Assembly (NCBI GenBank): GCA_902634455.1
Contig: CACPKQ010000001.1
Location: 124,001 to 188,000 of the forward strand
Source: an uncultured Pelagibacteraceae bacterium
Lineage (GTDB): Bacteria > Pseudomonadota > Alphaproteobacteria > Pelagibacterales > Pelagibacteraceae
DNA: 64,000 bases
Reading direction: 5' to 3'
The notes below the pieces were generated by a model that had not been told where the DNA came from, made no database searches, and worked only from the letters and a program-made list of their open reading frames with translations. The translations under genes and the position numbers were made by a program. Below, in pieces: positions 53,560 through 61,431 of the stretch (positions within the stretch are counted from its first letter, which is position 1; every line of letters starts with the position of its first letter).

Positions 53560-54471
53560 ATGGATTTTTTACCCTATACAATTAAGTGGTTAGAAATGAT
53601 TTTGAGGTGGGGTCATGTATTATTTGCTATTTTATGGGTTGGAAATAGTTTTCTATTTAATTATTTAGACAACAAACTTAATAAAAATATTTCAAGCGAA
53701 GATATTGATGGAGAAGGCTATTTAATGCACTCAGGGTATTACTATAAATTAACTAGGTTAAAAAAATCTCCACCCATTCAGTATCTAGGCAATTTAGTAA
53801 TTTTTAAATGGCAGAGTTATTTAACATTTGTAACTGGAATTCTTCTACTGATTATCGTTTATTACTATAATTCAGCTATACTAATGGTAGATAAAAGAGT
53901 TTTACAAATATCTCCTTTTTATGCAATTTTAATATCTATTTTTTCTCTTATAATATTTTGGTTTATTTATGATTTATTATGTAAATCTAAACTGATTAAT
54001 AATAATACTTTATTTTCATTAATCATTTTTATTTTATTAATAATTATATCTTTTATGTTTACAAAAATATTTGGTCCAAAATTTGCATTTTTAAGCGTTG
54101 GTTTAATTATTGGTACAAATATGTTTGGAAATGTTTTTACAGTAATTATTCCAAACCAAAACAATATAATCAACAGTAGTAAAAGAAAGGAAAAGTTTGA
54201 TTTAAGTTTATCTTTGGCAGCAAAACAAAGATCAATCCATAATAATTATTCTACATTCTTAGTGCTATTCATTATGCTCTCTGGCCATTATAGCTTTGTA
54301 GTTTATCACAAATATAACTGGTTAATTTTATGTTTAATTGCATTAATATCAGTAGCTGCAAGACATTATTTTAATTTAAGAGGAAGAAACATTCATAGGT
54401 TGTATATTTTAATTAGTTCGATTTTATCTCTAATTGTTCTTGCAGTTTTGCTTTTAATTTTCAAAAATTAA
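53560..54471 (+). CDS. puuD: PuuD-type membrane urate oxidase, membrane domain only
   Basis: WLEMILRWGHVLFAILWVGNSFLFNYLD start; no CXXCH motif in the ORF. Confidence 0.85.
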   Translation: MDFLPYTIKWLEMILRWGHVLFAILWVGNSFLFNYLDNKLNKNISSEDIDGEGYLMHSGYYYKLTRLKKSPPIQYLGNLVIFKWQSYLTFVTGILLLIIVYYYNSAILMVDKRVLQISPFYAILISIFSLIIFWFIYDLLCKSKLINNNTLFSLIIFILLIIISFMFTKIFGPKFAFLSVGLIIGTNMFGNVFTVIIPNQNNIINSSKRKEKFDLSLSLAAKQRSIHNNYSTFLVLFIMLSGHYSFVVYHKYNWLILCLIALISVAARHYFNLRGRNIHRLYILISSILSLIVLAVLLLIFKN

Positions 54472-54488
54472 TATAATAGAAATAATAT

Positions 54489-55013
54489 ATGTCTGAAAAA
54501 TTAATTGTAAGTTGGGATGAATATAATAAAACCGTTGAGAAACTTGCGATCCAAATAGATAAAAGTGGATATAAACCAACAATATTAGTAGGTATAATGC
54601 GAGGAGCCGCTCCTATGATTGATGTTTTGAGTAGAGTTTTTAAACTGAAATGTGCATATTTAGCAGTAGAGTCTTATAGTGGTAAAGGGATTGAAGATGA
54701 ACAAGGAGACATTGTTTTTTCAAGAGAGATGAGTTCAATTGCCCCAAATATGGGTGGAAAGATTTTACTTTGTGATGATTTATCCGATACTGGTATTACT
54801 TTTAACAAAAGCATAGATTGGTTAAAAAAATATGAGCCAATTAAAAATAAAATAGAAGACATTAAAACAGCTACACTTTGGAAAAAAAAGAAATCTACTT
54901 TTGAGCCTGATTTTTGTGCTGTAAAATTGGAATCCAATCCTTGGATTGTGCAACCTTTTGAAGTCTACGAAGAAATAAGAATAGAAGATATACTAAAAAA
55001 ACACACAAAATAA
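54489..55013 (+). CDS. Purine phosphoribosyltransferase (xanthine/hypoxanthine type)
   Basis: LVGIMRGAAPMIDVLSR and PRPP motif ILLCDDLSDTGITF. Confidence 0.88.
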   Translation: MSEKLIVSWDEYNKTVEKLAIQIDKSGYKPTILVGIMRGAAPMIDVLSRVFKLKCAYLAVESYSGKGIEDEQGDIVFSREMSSIAPNMGGKILLCDDLSDTGITFNKSIDWLKKYEPIKNKIEDIKTATLWKKKKSTFEPDFCAVKLESNPWIVQPFEVYEEIRIEDILKKHTK

Positions 55014-55041
55014 AAAAGGCGACCTAAAAAGATCGCCTTTT
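55014..55041. terminator. Bidirectional rho-independent terminator
   Basis: AAAAGGCGA-CCTAAAAAGA-TCGCCTTTT between convergent PRTase and AzgA-like genes. Confidence 0.85.
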
Positions 55042-55063
55042 AAAATTAATTAAATATTTTTTG

Positions 55064-56350
55064 CTAAGCTACTGCAAAGCTAATTACACTTAATAGAGCA
55101 ATTACCCAAATAGCTGGATTAACATCAACTTTACCAGTCAGTATTTTAATTGCTGCATATGAAATAAATGCCAATGCTATTCCATGTGAAATAGAATAAG
55201 TAAATGGCATTGCAATCATAGCAAGTACTGCTGGCCCTGATTCAGCGATATCATCCCACTCTATATCAACAATATTTCTTACGAATAACGTTGCAATATA
55301 AATCAAAGCTGCACCATCAATTTCTTTTGGCAAGCTTGTAGCTAACGGGCTGAAGAAAAGACATAATAGGAACAAAACACCTATCACTAAAGATGTCATT
55401 CCAGTTTTTCCACCAGCTTTCACTCCAGCAGCCGATTCAACGTAAGTCGTTACAGTTGAAGTACCCATAAATGCTCCAGCAACAGTTGATGCACTATCAG
55501 AAAGCATAGCTTTATCAATGTCTTGTATTTTACCGTCTTTACCAATTTTACCTGCTACATTGGCTACACTAGTTAGTGTTCCAGCTGTATCAAAAAAGTC
55601 GATAAAGAATAAAGTAAATATTACAGTTACCATTGAAGCAGATAATGCTGCACCTAGATCAAATTTAAATAGGTAAGTCATTGGTGGTGGTGGTGAGACC
55701 ACACCATTGAACTTAGCTAAACCTGTGATCCAAGCAATGATACTGAAAGCAATAATTCCAATTATAATATTTCCTTTGATACCTTTTTTTTCCATTACAA
55801 TCATGGAAACAAAAGCACCAGCACCTAATAGTAGAAGTGGATTAGATACGTCACCTAGCTGAACTAAAGTTACAGGATTGTCTGCAGTTAATCCCATAAT
55901 TTCGAATCCAATAATTGCCAGGAATAGTCCTATTCCAGCTCCAATACCAAGTTTTAAACTTTTTGGAATTGAGTTAATTAACCAAGCTCTGATTGGTGTT
56001 AGTGAAATAATCAAGAACACTACACCAGCAACTAATACAGCTCCTAAAGCTTCTTCAGGAGTGTACTTCATTCCAAGACAAACACCGTAAGCAATAAATG
56101 CATTTATTCCCATTCCAGGTGCTAGCCCAACAGGCCAAGTTTTTGCGTAAAAGGCAGCTATAAAACAAGCTAGTGCCGTCGCACATGCTGTTGCGGTGAA
56201 AACACCGCCAAAGTCAAAGCCACCATCAGATAATATGACTGGATTTAAAAACATTATGTATGCCATCGTCAAAAAAGTCGATACGCCTGCAACAACCTCA
56301 GTTTTAAAATCTGTCCTATGTTTTTTGTAGTTAAAGTAGTTATCTAACAT
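55064..56350 (-). CDS. AzgA-type NCS2 purine permease
   Basis: TEVVAGVSTFLTMAYIMFLNP, GMGINAFIAYGV, FFIDFFDTAGTL. Confidence 0.92.
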   Translation of the reverse strand: MLDNYFNYKKHRTDFKTEVVAGVSTFLTMAYIMFLNPVILSDGGFDFGGVFTATACATALACFIAAFYAKTWPVGLAPGMGINAFIAYGVCLGMKYTPEEALGAVLVAGVVFLIISLTPIRAWLINSIPKSLKLGIGAGIGLFLAIIGFEIMGLTADNPVTLVQLGDVSNPLLLLGAGAFVSMIVMEKKGIKGNIIIGIIAFSIIAWITGLAKFNGVVSPPPPMTYLFKFDLGAALSASMVTVIFTLFFIDFFDTAGTLTSVANVAGKIGKDGKIQDIDKAMLSDSASTVAGAFMGTSTVTTYVESAAGVKAGGKTGMTSLVIGVLFLLCLFFSPLATSLPKEIDGAALIYIATLFVRNIVDIEWDDIAESGPAVLAMIAMPFTYSISHGIALAFISYAAIKILTGKVDVNPAIWVIALLSVISFAVA

Positions 56351-56375
56351 TAGACCTCCAATGTTTTTGACAGTA

Positions 56376-56391
56376 TTTGATTCGAATCAAA
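56376..56391. promoter_or_regulatory. 16-bp perfect palindrome TTTGATTCGAATCAAA upstream of the AzgA-like gene
   Basis: Exact palindrome, 26 bp from the permease start codon. Confidence 0.6.
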
Positions 56392-56416
56392 AAATCTTAA
56401 TGAATATGTAAATAAG

Positions 56417-56473
56417 TGACCAATATGTTATTAAAGTTGCATTTTATACAACTATTAAGTTAGTATTTGGTCA
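56417..56473. repeat. Imperfect inverted repeat spanning 57 bp in a divergent intergenic region
   Basis: TGACCAA...AGTTG-N9-CAACT...TTGGTCA. Confidence 0.65.
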
Positions 56474-56496
56474 TAATTCAGTGTTAAATTAAATCA

Positions 56497-56799
56497 ATGA
56501 AAATAAAAATAATAATTATTTTTCTTTCGATTTTGTTTTTTTCGTCAAGCTGTCAAACGATAAAGAAAAAATCCGATAAGATTGCTGAGAAAGAAAATGA
56601 AAGATTTGGTCTATTTTTAGGTAAACAAGTTTCAGAATTAAAAATGGAGTTGGGAGCTCCTACCGATGATTATATAAATGAAGCAGGAAATGAAACTTTA
56701 GTTTACAAAACTAAAAAGTATGGAATTCCTTGTGAAAGGAAATTTGAGATTAATGCAAACGGTACAATAATTAAATTTTCTTCAAGTGGCTGTATATAA
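56497..56799 (+). CDS. Small lipoprotein, SmpA/OmlA-like
   Basis: Lipobox FFSSSCQ; GKQVSELKMELGAPTDDY... Confidence 0.7.
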   Translation: MKIKIIIIFLSILFFSSSCQTIKKKSDKIAEKENERFGLFLGKQVSELKMELGAPTDDYINEAGNETLVYKTKKYGIPCERKFEINANGTIIKFSSSGCI

Positions 56800-56911
56800 T
56801 CAAAAATTAAAGCATTTTTTTCTAATTTTTCATTAAAAACGTCTTAAATTTATATATCAATTAAGTTTTATTTAAATTAATATTCTTTCAATTTAATATA
56901 AGGGAGGATAT

Positions 56912-58228
56912 ATGGCGAGAAAAAGAGTTAAAAGTTCAGGCGCTACTAACAAAAAGCTTCCACTAAATCAATCTATACCCTTAGGTATTCAGCATGTGTT
57001 TGCAATGTTTGCTGGGAACATCACAGTTCCATTGATTGTTGCTGGCGTTTTTGGAGTAACAACTGGAGAAAAAATTTTTTTAATTCAAATGGCCTTGTTT
57101 GCCGCAGGTGTGGCAACGATTATACAAACAGTAGGTTATAAAGATATAGGTTCAAGGCTACCGATTATTCAAGGAACAAGTTTTGCTTTTATTCCAATAA
57201 TGCTTCCTTTCAAAGCATTTGGCCTAGGAGCAATATTTACAGCTGCATTTATAGGAGGAATTTTTCAAATATGGATTGGTAAAATGTTAAAGCCAATTCG
57301 ACATATGTTTCCTCCATTAGTAACTGGAATAGTTGTTTTGATGATAGGAATTAGTTTGCTTAAAGTTGGATTTAAATATGCTGGTGGTGGAGTGTGGTTA
57401 ATGAATAATAAACCGGAAATTTTTGCCAATTGGCATCATTTAACTATAGCTGGAACTGTTTTAATAGTTGCGCTTTTAACAAACTTAAAAGGAAAAGGAA
57501 TGGTATCCGCAGCTTCAATTCTAATTGGAATAATTGCTGGGTTTATAGTTGCAGCTCTATTTGGAGAAGTTAGATGGGCAAAAATCGCTGCTGCTGGTTG
57601 GTTTGCATTTCCAATGCCTTTGCAATATGGAATAGACTTTGTTTGGGGTGCTGTAATATTGATGTTGTTCATGTCTATTGTAACGACAATTGAAACCATC
57701 GGAGATATTAGCGCAACAACAATGGGTGGTGCAAATAGAGAGGCTACCAATAAAGAACTTTCAGGTGGTATAATGGCTGATGGAGTTGGGACGGCTTTCG
57801 CATCAATATTTAATGCTATGCCTAATACTTCTTACTCACAAAATGCAGGTCTAGTTGCATTTACAGGAGTAATTAGTAGACATGTAGGAACAGTTGCTGG
57901 TGTTATTTTAATTTTACTAGGTTTGTTTCCAAAACTTGGTGGAGTTATTGCTGCTATGCCAGATTCAGTAATTGGCGGTGCCGCTATTATTATGTTCGGA
58001 TTAATTGCTGGAGCAGGAATAAAACTAATTTCCAAAGCAGAAATGAGCCAAAGAAATATTTTAATATTGTCTTTATCTCTTTCTTTCGGAATTGGATTAT
58101 ATGCATTTCCAGAGTTCGTCGCTCATGTACCAGATCTTGGAATTAAATTAGGATTGCTATTAACAACTGGTTTAATACCTGCTGGATTACTGGCATTTAT
58201 ATTAAATGCTATATTGCCTAAAAAATAA
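56912..58228 (+). CDS. NCS2 uracil/xanthine permease
   Basis: LGIQHVFAMFAGNITVPLIV, QGTSFAFIPIM, NTSYSQNAGLVAFTGVISR. Confidence 0.93.
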   Translation: MARKRVKSSGATNKKLPLNQSIPLGIQHVFAMFAGNITVPLIVAGVFGVTTGEKIFLIQMALFAAGVATIIQTVGYKDIGSRLPIIQGTSFAFIPIMLPFKAFGLGAIFTAAFIGGIFQIWIGKMLKPIRHMFPPLVTGIVVLMIGISLLKVGFKYAGGGVWLMNNKPEIFANWHHLTIAGTVLIVALLTNLKGKGMVSAASILIGIIAGFIVAALFGEVRWAKIAAAGWFAFPMPLQYGIDFVWGAVILMLFMSIVTTIETIGDISATTMGGANREATNKELSGGIMADGVGTAFASIFNAMPNTSYSQNAGLVAFTGVISRHVGTVAGVILILLGLFPKLGGVIAAMPDSVIGGAAIIMFGLIAGAGIKLISKAEMSQRNILILSLSLSFGIGLYAFPEFVAHVPDLGIKLGLLLTTGLIPAGLLAFILNAILPKK

Positions 58229-58241
58229 ATAATTTTTGAAA

Positions 58242-58266
58242 CTTGTGGGGAAAATATCCCCACAAG
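58242..58266. terminator. Bidirectional terminator hairpin
   Basis: CTTGTGGGG-AAAATAT-CCCCACAAG, 9-bp stem between convergent permease and hsp20 genes. Confidence 0.75.
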
Positions 58267-58279
58267 CAAGGTTTAAAAT

Positions 58280-58726
58280 TTATTTAATTTCAATAAGTTT
58301 TTTCTTCTTATATTCTGGTATAATTCTTTCACAAGCTATTGTTAAAAGACCATCTTTTAATTCTGCACCACCTACTTTTACATCATCTGCAATTGTAAAT
58401 GTTCTAGCAAATTGTCTTTGTGAAATACCTTTGTGAATAATTTCACCATCTTCATTTTTATTTTCAGATTTATTAACTTGTTTTGTTCTTACAGTTAATA
58501 AATTGTCTTCAAACTCAACTTCCACATCATTTTTGTTAAAACCAGCCAAAGCAACTTCGATAGAGTATTTATTTTTTCCAGTTTTTCTTATGTTGTATGG
58601 TGGATAGTTTGATTGCATACTCAAAGCTCCATTTCCCAACATATTTTCAAATTGGTCAAACATATCGTCAAAACCAATTGAAAAAGGTTTTAGTGAGTTA
58701 AATATAGATAGATCCTTACTTGTCAT
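58280..58726 (-). CDS. Hsp20/IbpA small heat-shock protein
   Basis: NYPPYNIRKTGKNKYSIEVALAGFNKNDVEVE, GISQRQFARTFTIADDV. Confidence 0.97.
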   Translation of the reverse strand: MTSKDLSIFNSLKPFSIGFDDMFDQFENMLGNGALSMQSNYPPYNIRKTGKNKYSIEVALAGFNKNDVEVEFEDNLLTVRTKQVNKSENKNEDGEIIHKGISQRQFARTFTIADDVKVGGAELKDGLLTIACERIIPEYKKKKLIEIK

Positions 58727-58732
58727 AATTGT

Positions 58733-58749
58733 CCTCCTTTTTTAGCAAG
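58733..58749 (-). promoter_or_regulatory. ROSE-like anti-Shine-Dalgarno hairpin, candidate RNA thermometer
   Basis: Minus strand CUUGCU-AAAAA-AGGAGG; pairs C-G, U-G, U-A, G.G, C-G, U-A. Confidence 0.5.
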
Positions 58750-58788
58750 GTTATTTTTTATAAGCCCCATTAGGCGACCTACATTTTT

Positions 58789-58817
58789 TATATGGTTATT
58801 ATTTTTATGTTTTCAAG
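58789..58817 (-). promoter_or_regulatory. Sigma32-like promoter for hsp20
   Basis: Minus strand CTTGAAA (58811-58817), 15 nt, CCATATA (58789-58795). Confidence 0.55.
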
Positions 58818-58827
58818 ATTTAAAAAT

Positions 58828-60903
58828 TTATATTTTATTTGAAATTTTTAATGCAAACGCATAATCAAAAGCTATCTCTTCTATAGCTCCATCTCTACCA
58901 GATTTTCCACCGTGCCCAGCGTTCATTTCTGTTTTTAGTAAAAGCAAATTGTTATCAGTTTTAAAATCCCTTAATTTTGCAGTAAATTTTGCAGGCTCAT
59001 CAAACAAAACTCTATTATCACTTAAACTAGTTGTAATTAATATATGTGGATAATCCATTTTTTTAATATTGTGATATGGAGCGTATGAATAAATATAATC
59101 GAAATGTTCTTTATTTTCTTTTCCATTTCCAAATTCATCAAATTCTCCAACTGTTAATGGTAGTGAGTGATCTAGATTTGTAGTAAGAGAGTCGACAAAG
59201 GGAACCGCCATTATTATTCCTAAAAATAATTCTGGGGCTTTATTTAATACTGCTCCCATCAATAGCCCTCCTGCCGATCCGCCCATTCCGATTATCTTTC
59301 CTTGAGAGGTATATTTTTTATCAATTAAATATTTACCTACAGCTATATAATCATTGAAAGTATTTTTTTTATTAAGTAGTTTTCCTTCTTTCCACCACTT
59401 CATTCCTTTTTCCAATCCACCTCTAATATGAGCTGTTACCCATATAATATCTCTATTGATTAAACTTAATCTTGTTGATGAAAAACTCGGTGACATTGAG
59501 CTTCCATATGATCCATACCCATATAATAATAATTTAGCAGAACCATCTATTTTTGTTTTTTTGTGTCTTGTTATTGTTATTGGAACCATTCTTCCATCAT
59601 TCGAAGAACATTCATGTCTTTCAACAATATAATCTTGAGAATTGTGACCCGATGGAATTTCTTGTTCTTTAACTAATTTTTTTTCCTTTGTTTTTAAATT
59701 ATATAAAAAAGTTTTTGACTGAGTTTTTGGAGACGAATATGATAAATAAACAAGATCTGTATTTTTATTTCTTTGAGTTAATGAAATTCCCGGAACTATA
59801 ACCTTTTCATCAACAAAATTTAACTCTTCTTCAATATTTGTTTTTACATTTTTTACAAAAAGCTTACCAAGTGCATTTGAAATTTCAGATCTTAAAATCC
59901 AGTCGTTTAAAAAAATTAATCCACCGATTAAAACCTCATTTTTTGCTAAAATGTATGTTTTCCAGTTTTGATTATTTAAATCCTCACATTTTTCAATTTT
60001 AAAATCTTCAGCATCTTCATTTGTGTGATTATAAAAATAACCCCTCCATGAATCAACTGAATAAAGAATTCCTTTTTTTCTTTTTTTTATTAGTTTTGGT
60101 TTGGGTTGATCTTCGTCAACAGAAAAATAATATTGTTCAGAAGTGTTATGGTCTGAAGTTGTAATAAAATAATATTTTTCATCTGAGCTTAAGCCTATTC
60201 CAACTGTAAACGCTTCACTTTTTTCTTCAAAAATTAATTGATCTTGTGAAGTCGAGGTTCCTATTTTATGCCTAAATATTTTTCTAGGTCGATGAAATTT
60301 ATCTAGTTTTGAATAAAAAAAATATTTGTCATCGATACTAAAAGTAATTCCACCACTTGTATCTTCTATTTTTTCTGTTACCAGTTTGTTAGTTAAAATT
60401 TCTCTAACATAAATTGTATAATATTCTGAACCTTTTAAATCTAAAGAATAGCCCAACAATTGGTCGTTAAAACTAACTGATAAATCACCAACTCCAAAAT
60501 ATTCTGTTTTTAATTTTTCTTTTTCTTCATCTCCATTCCAAATTTGTTCAATTTTATCAGTGCCTATTTTTTTTCTTAATTTAATTGAGTAATTACCTTT
60601 AGCTGTTGTTTTGGTCCAGTACTCATACTTTTTATCTTTATACGGAAGTGATTCATCATCTAATTTTATTCTTCCTTTAATTTCATCAAATAATTTTTTT
60701 TGAAATTCTTTAGTGTCTTTCATGTGATATTCTGTATATGAATTTTCTTCTTCCAAATACTTTCTAACTTCTGGAAGCAGTTTTGAACTATCTTTTAAGA
60801 CTTCTAGAATGTTTTTTTGGTGTATCCAGCTATAATTATCTTCCCAGCTTATATTGTGACATGTTTTTAGTTCAGATTTTTTCTCAAGCTGTGGTATTTT
60901 CAT
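58828..60903 (-). CDS. ptrB: Oligopeptidase B (prolyl oligopeptidase family, S9)
   Basis: GMGGSAGGLLMGAV nucleophile, YGYGSYGSSMSPSFSS, AGHGGKSGR His region. Confidence 0.93.
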   Translation of the reverse strand: MKIPQLEKKSELKTCHNISWEDNYSWIHQKNILEVLKDSSKLLPEVRKYLEEENSYTEYHMKDTKEFQKKLFDEIKGRIKLDDESLPYKDKKYEYWTKTTAKGNYSIKLRKKIGTDKIEQIWNGDEEKEKLKTEYFGVGDLSVSFNDQLLGYSLDLKGSEYYTIYVREILTNKLVTEKIEDTSGGITFSIDDKYFFYSKLDKFHRPRKIFRHKIGTSTSQDQLIFEEKSEAFTVGIGLSSDEKYYFITTSDHNTSEQYYFSVDEDQPKPKLIKKRKKGILYSVDSWRGYFYNHTNEDAEDFKIEKCEDLNNQNWKTYILAKNEVLIGGLIFLNDWILRSEISNALGKLFVKNVKTNIEEELNFVDEKVIVPGISLTQRNKNTDLVYLSYSSPKTQSKTFLYNLKTKEKKLVKEQEIPSGHNSQDYIVERHECSSNDGRMVPITITRHKKTKIDGSAKLLLYGYGSYGSSMSPSFSSTRLSLINRDIIWVTAHIRGGLEKGMKWWKEGKLLNKKNTFNDYIAVGKYLIDKKYTSQGKIIGMGGSAGGLLMGAVLNKAPELFLGIIMAVPFVDSLTTNLDHSLPLTVGEFDEFGNGKENKEHFDYIYSYAPYHNIKKMDYPHILITTSLSDNRVLFDEPAKFTAKLRDFKTDNNLLLLKTEMNAGHGGKSGRDGAIEEIAFDYAFALKISNKI

Positions 60904-60921
60904 ATAATTATAATTTAATAC

Positions 60922-61431
60922 ATGAATATTTTTTTCTTAACACTTATTATTTTTGTCATAGTGTATTTTTTGCTTAATTGGTTTGTTAAAACCTCCAGTA
61001 AAAAAATTTCTAATGGAATTAGAACAATAACTATTATTCTATCAGTAATATTGGCTATAACAATGGCCTATGCTGGAAGATTTTTATTTTCTTTACCTTT
61101 TTTATTAATGGTACTTCCTTTGGTAAAAACTAAATTAGGTTTGTCTTTATTTCAATTTCTAAGAATATGGGGATTATTAAGAGTACTTAGAAATTCAGGA
61201 AGATTTAATTTTAATAATATTCATCAAAATCAAAATACACAAAATATTTCCCTTGATGAGGCTTACAAAATTTTAAATTTAGATCCAAAAAAAAAATATA
61301 CAAAACAAGAAATATTAAGCTCTTATAAAAAAATAATGAAAAAAATACATCCAGATATAAGTCCTGAACTTTCTCGTTTAGCTTCAATTGTTAATGAAGC
61401 AAAAGATATTGTGTTAAAGAATCTTGGTTAA
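60922..61431 (+). CDS. Membrane protein with C-terminal J domain
   Basis: N-terminal TM segments; SLDEAYKILNLDPKKKYTKQEILSSYKKIMKKIHPDISPE. Confidence 0.82.
   Translation: MNIFFLTLIIFVIVYFLLNWFVKTSSKKISNGIRTITIILSVILAITMAYAGRFLFSLPFLLMVLPLVKTKLGLSLFQFLRIWGLLRVLRNSGRFNFNNIHQNQNTQNISLDEAYKILNLDPKKKYTKQEILSSYKKIMKKIHPDISPELSRLASIVNEAKDIVLKNLG

Noticed and set aside
55018-58781. Shared 10-mer AGGCGACCTA in the 55014 terminator and in the hsp20 leader (58772)
   Set aside because: The first is within a terminator stem-loop and the second within a different small stem; two copies do not establish a repeat family.
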